Source: Ectobius pallidus (Eukaryota > Arthropoda > Insecta > Blattodea > Ectobiidae). Taken from it: a stretch of DNA of 64,000 bases. The position numbers and the translations under genes were made by a program. The stretch spans positions 16,454,129 to 16,518,128 of the forward strand of contig CAXKWD010000006.1 in NCBI GenBank assembly GCA_964059195.1. The letters run 5' to 3'. Below, in pieces: positions 1-11,194 of this stretch (positions within the stretch are counted from its first letter, which is position 1; every line of letters begins with the position of its first letter). The notes under the pieces were generated by a model. The model worked only from the letters and a program-made list of their open reading frames with translations, was not told the DNA's origin and ran no database searches.

Positions 1-455
1 GCACAGCAACCAGCAACCGTGCTGAGCTTGATATCTTCAGAGCAACTTGTCAGGGACCGTAACCAGTGTTATAGGAACCAAAAAGTTAAGCAATGGCGCT
101 AAACATGGCCCTAGCAACATATAGGTTGCACAGCCTGACAAGCTGAAGGTTATATAGCTGTTAGATTGCATAGCTAGCAGGCAAGGTTATGTCCCTCTAA
201 TGTCTTCCTCTTTCTGGCAAGAATTCCATCGTACGGACTACTGATAAGAAGATTGTAATAAAGTATCAGTTCCATTGAATTTCACCTTATTTTCATTTGT
301 CTTTCTACTCGTTTAACCATAAAAATAATATCCTCAACTCTCATTTGCTCGTGAGGGGAATAATTATATCCAGTGAGCATTATTCTTTTTGCATTAAATT
401 CTATGTCTAGAAATGTTCATTTCAAGATCAAGTTGTTATCTTCAACTCGCAACTT
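1..455 (+). repeat. Partial copy of ~540-bp tandem repeat unit
   Basis: This stretch matches the units at 5563-7060: it opens at the internal motif gcacagcaaccagc and runs to the unit's end near ttatcttcaactcgcaac. It is cut by the window edge. About 5.1 kb of other sequence separates it from the main array, so the array is either interrupted here or this is a dispersed copy. I see no coding frame in it. Confidence 0.8.
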
Positions 456-777
456 TTTTTCTCTATCCATTATCTCTACATATAGTAATAAAATGGAAAC
501 TAATTGACAATATTCACAAATTACAAACAATAAGTCTGATACTCTTGATTAATAATAAATATAACTTTCTCTGAGGAAAATTACGAATGACTTTAAATAG
601 TGCTTTAACTACCATGTGATTTCACATGGAAAGAAAACATTGTATCTTAAAGAAAGAATAAAGGTCTTAAAACTAATTCTAATTGAAAGTATTAAAGGAA
701 CGTTAAATACAATGAAATAGGCCGCTAGGCTTAAAACCATTTACTAATAAATATAAGGAAAATCGACATCTATAATT
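456..777. other. No recognised feature
   Basis: AT-rich sequence between the repeat copy and the TIR element that follows. No ORF, RNA or repeat structure was recognised. Confidence 0.5.
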
Positions 778-2157
778 GAAGGGTTCGGCTGTAAAACATG
801 GTAACCCACACAGAACAACTTCTGAGATAATGATATCATAGGTTTTTAAATCAAAATTCTAATTTATTAGTAAGTTTTATTCCAAATATGAACACACATC
901 ATAAGAATACAATGTTTTCTGAATGTAATGGCATATTTAAGTGAAATGTATTGGGCAAAGAGAGAACTTAAAACAATTAAAAGTAAACGTGTGTAATCTA
1001 ATTTATGTGGTTTAACATGTTTTACTTGAAATGACCAAACGTGTCAACATGTTATATTACCGCAATGTACTTTACCAATTACTAATGCTCTATTCAGATT
1101 CTCCATTACTTTGTTCTTCATTGTCCTGAACCACTAAATTTGTGTAAAATGATGCATAGTAAGAAGGTATCCACTCCAAACAAGCAATGACGTCATCCAA
1201 TTTTTTTTTTCACAATTGGTTTTCCTCTACAATTTTGCAGCCCGCGAATTGACAAAAATGCTTTCTTACAAACTCTGCCCTTCATGTGGAACAAAATATA
1301 TCACAGTTTGTGATCTTCTGCTCTTAACGTTCTTGGTGTATTTACGTGCAACAGGATTAGCTTTTATACACCCAAATAAATATGCATTTTGTAGGTTATT
1401 CAAACTTACTTTCCAGAACTTGGCAAAATTTACTGTATGTGTTTCATCACTATTTTATCAAAATCTTTTAATGGACAATTGGATAACTGGTCCAAGTTCC
1501 CTACCTGGAAACTCATCTCCTTTATCCCTATATTTTTATACAAAACACAAGAGCGAGTCTTTGTTCCTTCTTCAGTACTGGTTGCCTGGACATTCTCTTC
1601 TTTCTCTTCTTGTTTGGCCATTCAATAGGAATATTTTCACTTTGTGTTTTACCAGCTGTATTATGCAAAAATACTCTGCTTTTCCCCACCACGTATCGTA
1701 ATACCATGTAAAAACAACTTTAAAAGCCATCAGGGGCTATTATCATCATTTCACGTAAAATATGGTAACCCTCACTGTACATTTTACTAATCTTTTTTTA
1801 CTTAATTTCATCTGGATCATCTATATTTTCCCTTCAAGATGTAGAGTGGGAAACTTGGTATCCAGTGCCACTCTCATTGCTTTCCTCTTCTTCACGTCCC
1901 CTGGGAAAACTATTATTTTCCGTAGAGAAAAGTTCTCTCCTTACTCACTGAGCAGCCATCTTTTGATGGTTACCATGTTTTACATGAAATGGATGTGGGT
2001 TACAGTAATATATTTTACTGCATTCTCCATCCATGATTAACATATTAAACTAACTGAACAGTTCAGTAGTTTCACAACAGATAGCCTAAACTTCCTATGT
2101 GATTATCTCAGTTTTTTTTTAATTTGTGGGTTACCATGTTTTACAGCCGAACCCTTC
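778..2157. mobile_element. Unclassified TIR element, ~1.4 kb, non-autonomous
   Basis: The left end, gaagggttcggctgtaaaac (778 on), is repeated inverted at the right end. The match is near-perfect for ~33 bp and resumes after a gap to ~60 bp (ctgagataat on both arms). Both ends are flanked by aatt (774-777 and 2158-2161), a possible 4-bp target duplication. Inside, the motif gtaaaa(c/t)atggtaacc recurs at about 1755 (+) and 1969 (-), giving a second nested inverted pair. The ORFs inside (e.g. 1216-1701) are hydrophobic low-complexity translations with no family resemblance, so I call it non-coding. The superfamily is unknown. Confidence 0.6.
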
Positions 2158-2161
2158 AATT

Positions 2162-3555
2162 GATAGCTGTTAACTGTTCAGCAAATCAAGGCCTAACCTT
2201 CAAAGTTTAAAACTGCGAGATAGAAATCAACCAAGAGCTTTAACTTTGCTGTTCCTTAAATCCTTTTCGTGGAAACTAAACTTAAAGATACATTTTGCTT
2301 AGCAACAAGTCCTTGTGAATTTTTGAACAAATGAAGAAAGGATATAATTAAGAAATATATTCTAAAAGTGAGTAATTCTCTATTATGGTTAGAACAGGGT
2401 TCGCCAACTGCTGATAAATCGCCGTTTGGGTATGAGAGTGAATGCTGGTAGAATAACTAGGAGAAACAGTAAACCGGTTAAGTCGTGTTGCAGATGGGGG
2501 ATATGTATCCCCCTCTGCCTACAGTACTATATAACAGCGTTCGGGTCAGTTTATAAAAAATAGTAAAAGTAGTTTACTGACCCCGAAGGACAGTTTCCAT
2601 TATAACACAGTGGAGAAAATTTGTCACGGTGAGGAACTGTTTATTGTGATAATAAACTGCGTAGGTATATCGTGTTGTGGAAATTAACGCTATGAGAAGG
2701 CTGGTAGTCAGTCCCAAAATTTGGTCAGCACTTACCAATATAATTCACAGTAAGCATCAAAACTAGCAGCCATATTAGTCATATATTCAATCAAATATGT
2801 ATATTCTTCAGTTAAATCACCCACTTACACTTTAAGAGAGTATGTTCAATAATAAGTTGTTGAAGCTCGTAAGATTTATGTATGTTTAATATCCAAAATA
2901 AATAGGCATAATGTTAAATTTCTCTTTGCCACGAGATTGTATTACAATAAATTGAGCAAAGTTCAACTACATTTTGGAAATCCTAACTGGGGAGGGCAAA
3001 TGATAACAACAATGTATTTTGTTTCCAGGACTTGAACTTGAGCGAGAAAGGGAATTGACTACACTGTGTTTCAATAACGTCACTGGTTTCCAGAAATTGA
3101 ACAGCTGTGAGAAAGAGTACCGACTATACGAAACTTCAGAAGACTTCAGAAACTTATGGACTGCAGAAACTTCCTAGGTATTACCTTCCATAGCATATTG
3201 ATAATTTAAGGATTATTTAGTACATAGAAGCAATATGTGTGGCATTTATTCAATGTCCCCAGACTCCATCTCTCTCTCTCTCCCTGTCTCTCTCTCACGC
3301 ACTCACACTCTCTTCAGGGATACAGCAATCTACAGCATCACTTAAAAATAATGCGACCTTTAGATAATATTGTAATTGTGACATTGCAACCTAGTAATAA
3401 TAATAATATTAATATTAATATTAAAGACAACTATATTTCATCGAAAGTATTAATTACATAGTGGTTTTGAACATATCAACAAATAAATGTAATTACAAAT
3501 ATTACGATCATGCTAGAACACATTATTTATTTGACAGGTATCATAGACCTATTTA
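2162..3555. other. No gene recognised; short CT-rich microsatellite
   Basis: No coding region or element boundary was recognised. A CT/CA-rich low-complexity tract lies at about 3267-3315, and short ATT/AAT repeats at about 3395-3425. Confidence 0.5.
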
Positions 3556-3559
3556 TCCT

Positions 3560-4336
3560 AGGCCTTTATCTAATTTAGATTTCATCGTTCCTGTAAAGTG
3601 CTTTTTCACAAATGCAGCTTTTTAAATAGTTAGTAATTTTTTCCCCAGTTCACAGTTTTAAGATGTTTTGTAATTTATTATAGAACTGTACCCTAATTAC
3701 GTATTGATCCCTGTTTCCTGTTTCTGTGTTGTATCTTGTTGTGTATATATTTATTTTTGATCGAGTATCATACTGGTGAATTTCATCTATGGCTACCTGA
3801 AACGCATACAAATACATTATTGTTAATTTTTCTTCCCTAATTTCACCTCTGCAGTTGTACACCCTTCCCAATTTATACATTAGTCTAAGATGTATTATTC
3901 TATAGTATAAGTACTCTACATAATGCGTTTAGGCACATGCTCCCCATACTTCAATAGCATATGGCATATCAAGATAAACTAGCCCATAATAAGTAATTTT
4001 TAGTGCAGCAGTGCGGGCATGTACTTAACAATATATGCCCTTGCTTACCTTTTAAAGGCTTAATTTACAAACCGTTACCAGCATAGATGCTTATCTACTA
4101 ATATCCCCAGAAATTGTTGATTATTTCTATCATCTAGAAAAGAGCCATTAAATGCAATATGAAAATTGTTTTTCAGGAGAAGGTTTGACAGTTCAAACTT
4201 AATAACAGCTATCTTCTTTACATTAGTAGTAAGATTACTTGAACAGATATAATCAAGAGTGTTTGTCGAAGTTAATGCAGTGTCTAGCAGATCATTATAT
4301 CATTCCAACATACTGCTATGCTGTCTTGGGCGTATG
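3560..4336 (-). pseudogene. LINE reverse transcriptase C-terminal remnant
   Basis: The minus-strand translation, in pieces across frames, resembles the distal part of a non-LTR retrotransposon ORF2. From upstream to downstream I see a segment like the thumb motif FLGILVDKHLCW (around 4080-4120), a region resembling the 'hYGhxxWG' part, and a tail around 3650-3880 with QYDTRSK followed by a short basic stretch, as in Jockey/CR1-like proteins ('Y-[ND]-TR-x-[KR]'). Many stops and frameshifts show that it is dead. It ends at a mariner-like insertion starting at 4339. The family assignment comes from recalled motif patterns, not a search. Confidence 0.5.
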
Positions 4337-4338
4337 TA

Positions 4339-5330
4339 CAGTGTGTCCCACGCAAGAATTGGCCAATGACGCGGATTCCTGCGGCGCGGCGGGCACAGCT
4401 CCAACTCCCGAGCGATCGGGTGAAATATCTACGCTAATGAAGCCGCGATCGGTGTTATGATTCAGGTTCTCACATTTACAGTTAAAATTACAATGAAAAT
4501 AAACACGTACCTCATCACAAGAGATGTTGGAAATGTTCTCCTCTCGCATCCACACAACACTGACACCATTTTAGGAAATTTTCTTTCACGCGCATAAGTT
4601 CAGCTTCCGAGACAGAGTTCATTTCTCTTATGATAGGCCTATGTGATATTGTCTTTAAGTTCTTCTAACAGTATGTGAAAATTATTTATGGAGAAACTTG
4701 CAAAATAAAGTGTATAGGTCAACTTCCCGTACATTACAAAGGAAACGGGTGAAATATCTACGCTAATAAAGCCCGCTGTTGGTGTAATGGTTCAGGTTCT
4801 CACAAAGAAAAACATATGTGATTTATTACATCATCTTGCAAGGACGAAAAGACGTCGGTTTTTAGCAAAATTCCCAGGTGTACGTCCTCCAAGCAGAGAA
4901 GCCGTGCGAAAACTTGTAAGCAAACTTCGGGAAACGGGTTCGATTCTCGATAGTAAACGAGGGACCAAGCGGCGCGTACTTACTGAACAGAAATTAGATC
5001 AAACCCACACACATTAGAAGAACTTAAAGACAATATCAGAAGAGAAATTAATTCTATCTCGGAAGCTGAACTTATGCGCGTGAAAGAAAATTTCTTTAAA
5101 AGGTTCCAATGTTCTGTGGATGCAAGAGGAGGACATTTCCAACATCTCTTATGATGAGGTACGTGGTTATTTTCATTGTAATTCCAACTGTAAATGTGAG
5201 AACCTGAATCATAACACCGATCGCGGCTTCATTGGCGTAGATATTTCACCCGATCGCTCGGGAGTTGTAGCTGTGCCAGCCGCGCCGCAGGAACCCGCGT
5301 CATTGGCCAACTCTTGCGTGGGACACACTG
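4339..5330 (+). mobile_element. Foldback mariner/Tc1-like element with TA duplication
   Basis: TIRs begin cagtgtgtcccacgcaagaa and are flanked by TA on both sides (4337-4338, 5331-5332), as in Tc1/mariner elements. The inverted similarity is about 330 bp long (4339 to ~4670 against ~5005 to 5330), far longer than a normal TIR. The left arm is an inverted copy of the element's 3' end, including the transposase C-terminal coding sequence. Length is 992 bp, with an internally deleted transposase. It interrupts or abuts a LINE remnant. Confidence 0.8.
4787..5154 (+). pseudogene. Internally deleted mariner-like transposase
   Basis: The first part (4787-5017, 76 aa) is a helix-turn-helix DNA-binding domain of the DUF4817 type: a conserved PGVRPPSREAVRKL helix followed by an ETGSI-D-KR hairpin. 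A second frame (about 5010-5154) gives the typical C-terminus of these transposases: an ELKDNIRREI-like helix, then RFQC-VDARGGHFQHLL just before the stop. The DDE catalytic core between them is missing and the two halves are out of frame. The residual protein could bind DNA but not catalyse transposition (inference). Confidence 0.7.
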
Positions 5331-5332
5331 TA

Positions 5333-5562
5333 TTACTTTACAGTTATTTAGGTAATTTATAGTTCCACATTCTCATTATATAGTTCTTAAAATTTTTAGA
5401 CTTCCTCAGTGTAGCCCCTACCGTGAGATCTGAAAGAGGGACTATCTTACATCTCGAAAATTTTACACTGATAGGATCCATAAATCAAGTAGCGTTATAA
5501 CTATATTTTTCACTGGGAGAGATTGTTAACCACACGCCAAACACCCAAGCACCATTGCATCT
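5333..5562. other. No recognised feature
   Basis: Short spacer between the mariner element and the tandem array. Nothing was recognised. Confidence 0.5.
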
Positions 5563-7060
5563 ATTATTTGTCAATATGCATCACTAATAAACTCTATCTA
5601 TCATTACAGACGCTGGAACCTGCTAACAAAATCTACCTAGGGAATGGGCACAGTACCACTTACTGCCTGCATAGCACAGCAACCAGCATCCGTGCTGAGC
5701 TTGATATCTTCAGAGCAACTTGTCAGGGACCGTAACCAGTGTTATAGGAACCAAAAAGTTAAGCAAAGGCGCTAAACATGGCCCTAGCAACACATAGGTT
5801 GCACAGCCTGACAAGCTGAAGGTTATATAGCTGTTAGATTGCATAGCTAGCAGGCGAGGTATTGTTCTGGCAAGAATTCGAACTTATGGACAACCGATAG
5901 GAAGATTGGTGTGTAAGTATCAGTTCCATTAAATTTCACCTCATTTTCGTTTGTCTTTCTACTCGTTTAACCATAAAATTCATTTCATCTCTCGTGTGCT
6001 CGTTAGGGGAATAATTATATCCAGTGAGCTTTATTCTTTTTTGCATTAAGTCCTATGTCTAGAAATGTTCATTTCATGATCTAGTTGTTATCTTCAACTC
6101 AGAACTTTTGTCAATATGCATCACTAATACTGTCTATCTATCTTTACAGATACTGGAACCTGCTAACAAAATCAATCTAAGGAATGGGTACAGTACCGCT
6201 TACTGCCTGCATAGCACAGCAACCAGCATCCGTGCTGAGCTTGATATATTTAGAGCAACTTGTCAGGGACTGTAACCAGTGTTATAGGAACCAAAAAGTT
6301 AAGCAATGGCGCTAAACATGGCCCTAGCAACACATAGGTTGCACAGTCTGACAAGCTGAAGGTTATATAGCTGTTAGATTGCATAGCTAGCAGGCGAGGT
6401 GTTGTTTTAGCAAGAATTATATCGTACGGACTACTGATAAGAAGATTGATGTGTAAGTATCAGTTCCATTAAATTTCACCTTACATTCATTTGTCTTTCT
6501 ACTCGCTTAACCATAAAAATCATGTCCTCAACTCTCGTGTGTTCGTTTGGGGATTAATTATATCCAATGAGCTTTATTCTTATTTGCATTAAGTTCTATG
6601 TCTAGAAATGTTCATTTCATGATCTAGTTGTTATCTTCAACTCGGAACTTTTGTCAATATGCATCACTAATACTCTCTACCTATCTTTACAGATACTGGA
6701 ACCTGCTAACAAAATCAATCTAAGGAATGGGTACAGTACCGCTTACTCCCTGCATAGCACAGCAACCAGCATCCGTGCTGAGCTTGATATCTTCAGAGCA
6801 ACTTGTCAGGGACCGTAACCAGTGTTATAGGAAACAATGGCGCTAAACATGGCCCTAGCAACACATAGGTTGCATAGCCTGACAAGCTGAAGGTTATATA
6901 GCTGTTAGATTGCATAGCTAGCAGGCGAGGTATTGCTTTGGCAAGAATTCTATCGTACGGACTACTGATAAGAAGATTGGTGTGTAAGTATCAGTTCCAT
7001 TAAATTTCACCTTATATTCATTTGTCTTTCGACTCACTTAACCATAAAAATCATGCAATG
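5563..7060 (+). repeat. Tandem array of ~540-bp units
   Basis: Two full units and one partial one follow head to tail. The landmark ggaacctgctaacaaaatc recurs at about 5613, 6154 and 6697, a spacing of ~541-543 bp; gagcaacttgtcagggac recurs likewise. Each unit contains gcaatatgtt-free AT-rich DNA and the same internal landmarks as the copy at 1-455. The last copy breaks off near 7055. No unit codes for protein. This is consistent with a minisatellite or a tandemly duplicated element; I cannot say which. Confidence 0.85.
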
Positions 7061-7545
7061 GCGCGTTACTAAAATCTTCGTTTGGGTATATTTAAAGAAT
7101 GTCGGTGGAACCGGCCATTAATCTATATAGGCCTACATGTATATGTATCGAAATCTAACAATGCGAAGCATTGCTGGTCAGCCAGTGATAAATAAATGGA
7201 TCATAGATGGTTGTAGGGCAGTGACCATTGAAAACAAACAAAGAGACGTTGAACGTTTCACTCACCTCATCCAGTAGATGGCATTTTCATCCGATTGCAA
7301 TCCGGAAAAGCTTCAAGTCTCTGTCATGCTCTTTTCTGTATGTGAAAGGCGTGAAAGGATATGAGCATCTACCACTTTCCCAATTGGGTAAACGTCTAAA
7401 GTATCATATAAATATTATATTGAATGCGTTACATTCAGAAAATTGTAGTCTAATATAAATGTAAATTAGAGAGGCTTTGATCAACAAACATTTTGTTTCT
7501 TCTTTCTTCCTTTATCTTAGTTTTACCACTCCCTTTTAGGATTTA
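7061..7545. other. No recognised feature
   Basis: A 76-codon ORF (7228-7458) lies here, but it shows no domain and no coding character I trust. Nothing else was recognised. Confidence 0.5.
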
Positions 7546-7966
7546 AGCGACCCAAGCCACCCGGGCCTTACAGGGCCGCGACCTGTTGGGAGAGGGATTA
7601 TCTTTGGATCACATACATACTTTTTTACCAGACAAGGACATGGTGGGCCACCCCGGGTGATTGATCAGCACAATGCCGGGGCCACTTCCGAGACAACACA
7701 AACACAGAGGACGAGACACACCATTCACACACACACACACACTCACTCACTCCGAACAAGGCGAGGATGGGATGAAGATGATACTGACGGCCAGATGATT
7801 TCCGGGCCTAAAGTTACCTGACATTTGTCTCATAGGTGAGGGAAAACCCCGGAAAAAAATCAACGTGGGTGACTTGTCCCGACCTGGAATTGAACGCGGG
7901 CCCACTGCGTGTGAGGAGCGAACGCATCCTCTGAGCTACAGTGGTGGACAAGCGTTTTATTAAGCA
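7546..7966 (-). mobile_element. tRNA-derived SINE (minus strand)
   Basis: Read on the minus strand, the right end has RNA polymerase III promoter elements: box A-like tagctcagaggatgcg and box B-like gcgttcaattcc about 40 bp later. The tRNA-unrelated body includes ggggttttccctcacc, a (CA)n tract at 7724-7752, and a G/C-rich distal part containing gcggccctgtaaggcccggg. The body resembles SINEs I associate with cockroaches and termites (recall only). I found no clear target duplication. Confidence 0.65.
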
Positions 7967-8427
7967 TAACAAATATATCTTTAGCAGCACAGTGCATAAA
8001 TACGTCATGTACTTTCTCATCCTAGTCCTAGACCATACCTGAGCAACTGAGTGGAAACGTTTTAGTACCCCACCCATGCTGTGACGTATGAAACCTGCTC
8101 TTCATGTTCAGTGTCACGTCGAAACTGCTTTATTCTGACGTCAAGGGCGACTGTAGTGGGAGACATTACCCCACCGCACAGTGGCACAATGTGAACCAGT
8201 TGCGCACCCGTGTCCTAGTCCATGATACTTTTAAGGAGAGAGGGATTCATATATCAGTAGAGCAGCGAACATTATGTATTTTTGAGTTTTTGTAACAATT
8301 TGATATAATTACTTTGATATAATCTCAACAGTTTGAAGTATGTGTAATTACTGAAGTTTTTCATTTCCTCCATATTAATTATTCTGCTGTATATTATTGT
8401 ACATCAGACGTAATGTGGAATGTGATA
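7967..8427. other. No recognised feature
   Basis: Short ORFs without recognisable domains. Nothing else was found between the SINE and the hAT element. Confidence 0.5.
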
Positions 8428-8435
8428 CTCTACAT

Positions 8436-11186
8436 CAGTGTTTTTCAACCTGTGGTCACGACCCCCTGGGGGGTCGCGGAGCCTCTGTAGGGGGGTCGCG
8501 AGAGGTCGAGAAAACTTCAGTTTTTTTTATACAACATATAATTTGTGAGACTTACATAAAAAGTCGATAAGAGTTAAAATTATTATATTTAACAAAATTT
8601 CCATATAATCAATCATACAAGTCAGAAAAATGCTAGTTTAAAACATGTTATTACAAAAAAAATATATATTAATAATGTGTTTAAATAGAAAATGATTACA
8701 TCTGTGCTTGATTATCTTAAATAGCAGTATGTATTATTAACGCAAAATGATACTCTTTATGTGATTTACACAAACTCATTAACAAGAAATAAAACCTTCG
8801 AGTAATCGTTCATTTTAATGTGAAGGTTGCGCTTGAGTTTGTTCAATTAATTTCTCCCATCGTGGATCCGTTTTTGCCACATTAAGTATTAAATCGTTTT
8901 CCAAATTTAAGCGATTTCTTAGTTTACATTTTATTCGCGCCATTGAGGAAAATGCCAACTCGCACAAGTACGAGGTAGAAAATGGAATCAAACCCCTCAA
9001 AGCCTCGGTTGTTAATTCCGGGTATTCTGTTCTTCTTTTTAACCAAAACGTATCCAAAATTTCAGACTTTAATTCCAAGTGTAACATCCCATCGGCAGAT
9101 GGTTCCAGCAGATTCTCTTTGAGCTTAGTTGCTAAATTTGCCTCGTTTATAGCTGCATTTAAAAACGGATTTAAGATCCATCTTTGCCCAGTGTTATCCG
9201 ATATCTCTTGCAGTGAGAAGTAATGACACAATTCTTTCTTCAAATCATGTAACACCATTTTCATACCAGATATATATGAGTTGATGTTGATCTCGCTTCC
9301 GACTTCTTCAATGAAAGACTGTGTGGACGAAAATGAATCAAAGTTGTTTTGATTTATAGATTATGACCACAATTCAATTTTTTTATAAAGCCATGGAGTT
9401 TGTCTTTTCCTGTAATGACATTTTCATCACGCCCTTGAAGACTTTTATTCAAGTTATTTAAATGTTCAAATAAGTCAGAAAGAAAAGCCAATTTTAAAAG
9501 GAATTCCGGGTCAGAAATGAATTCAGAGTAATGTGACTTGGCTTGCTGTAAATATACCAATAGTTCAGCGCGAAGTTCCATAACTCTGGTCAGTACTTTG
9601 CCTTTTGATAACCACCTAACCTCTGTATGGTAAAGCAAATTGCGGTGTAGTGTCCCCATATCTTCCCAAATGATTCGAAACAATCGAGTCTGCAACGCTT
9701 TTCCTTTAATAGAATTTACAATGTTAATAATAATATTAAGAACTTGACTGTATTCTTGCGGTAAGGATTTGGCTGCAAGAGCTTGGCGATGGAGAAAGCA
9801 ATGCATCCAACAAGCGTTTGGCATCTGTTCTTTCAGTCTAGCAATAAATCCACTCTTCGCACCAGTCATGGCTTTTGCTCCGTCACTACAAATAGCAATG
9901 CATTTTTGTGCCCAATCGATATTCATATCTTGCGTAGCTTCAAGGAACATGTCATGCAAGCATTGACCTGAAGTATTTTTGGGAAGTGCCTTGCAAAATA
10001 GTATTTCTTCCATTATTATTTCATTGGATTCAAAACGCACAAAAGCTACAAATTGCGCACAACCCGCAATATCCGTTGATTCATCAAATTGCAAGGATAC
10101 AAAAGAACTTTTCTTTATTTTTTCTATGACTTGATCACGAACATCAGACGCCATATTGCTTATCCTGCGTTGAATGGTATTGTCAGAGAGAGGTATACTT
10201 TTGAGCTTTTCGACCTCTTGCTTGACAAACATAATCTCTGCTATATCTAAAGCCGCTGGTAAAATCAAATTTTCGGCAATACTGTGAGATTTCCCTGCTT
10301 TAGCCACACGAAAAACTACTCGATAACTAGCGAGCAACGCTTTCTCATTTAGGTTGGACATTTGTCCTATAGCAGTTTTTTGATGTTCAAGAGCTTTTAA
10401 TTTTCGCTCAAAAAATTCCACGGGTTTATTTTTTTCATTAGGATGTTTTGTGTTTAGGTGGCGTACCAACTTCGATGGCTTGATGCTTTCTCTTGACAAA
10501 ATTTCAAAGCAAATTACGCACTGCGGTTTACTGTCAATCTCAGTAAACCCAAATTTTAAATAATTGTCGTCATAAAGACGTTTTTTCTTTATTCCACTAC
10601 TCCCGCTAGAAGTTGATGGTTCTGATGATCTTTTCAGGAATTTATCCATTTTCAATTATAACAACTCAAATAAATACGTATCGTAAAACAAGTGGTTCGC
10701 GCTCTTCAAACAACTAAACAGCAGACATGACCACGCGTGACTTACGCTCACAAATCAGTCTATAATTACTCCAACTCCAAGGCACCTTACAGTCCACATA
10801 ACACCGAATTTACACTTCTGAATCGTTTTCACATATCGGGATTGCTTCTGATTCGACTTCCTTCGCTGTCTTGCATCAAACTGCCATGGCCGCGGTTGAC
10901 CGCCGTATTTATAGGCCAGCGCATTCTAGCGAGAATTATCTCGAAGCGTAAAGAAACGTCTCGAAACTTGTGGATCTTTCGTGGACTACCAGCGCCATCT
11001 GTTGCTAACATCAGGAACCTGCACTAGTTCCTAGTGTTACCAACAGATGGCGCAAATAACGCAAACGCCTAAAATTGTTGTAAGTATTACATATTTTTAA
11101 CATACATGGAAAAAGGGATTGGGGGGTCGCGAAATATTTTTTTGATACTAGGGGGGTCGTGTCATGAAAAAGGTTGAAAAACACTG
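8436..11186 (-). mobile_element. hAT (Buster-type) transposon, 2.75 kb
   Basis: TIRs cagtgtttttcaacc and ggttgaaaaacactg bound the element. The 8-bp duplication ctctacat lies at 8428-8435 and 11187-11194. Subterminal G-runs (ggggggtcgcg) are mirrored near both ends. A transposase gene on the minus strand fills 8815-10655. The nnnTAnnn target site is the known signature of the Buster branch of hAT. The boundary call is strong because TIR and TSD agree. Confidence 0.93.
8815..10655 (-). pseudogene. hAT transposase (ZBED5/FAM200-like), frameshifted
   Basis: The first ORF (10655 to 9354, 433 aa) begins with a BED zinc finger at about residues 47-72 (CVICFEIL...HLNTKH). It continues with the hAT RNase H-like core: the LQFDESTD motif (~188), ICSDGAKAMTG (~255), the HC-x-HR motif in WMHCFLHRQAL, and TEVRWLSKG. 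A second ORF in another frame (9264 to 8815, 149 aa) holds the C-terminal dimerisation region, with YLCELAFSSM and KCKLRNRLNLENDL. At least one frameshift separates the two, so no full-length transposase can be made. This family gave rise to the vertebrate ZBED5/SCAND3/FAM200 genes. Confidence 0.88.
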
Positions 11187-11194
11187 CTCTACAT

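Noticed and set aside
1216..1701. 161-codon ORF in the first TIR element
   Set aside because: T-rich low-complexity translation without motifs or coding bias.
10991..11052. Inverted gcgccatctgttg ... caacagatggcgc inside the hAT element
   Set aside because: A short hairpin near the transposase 5' end; may be regulatory, but it has no further support.
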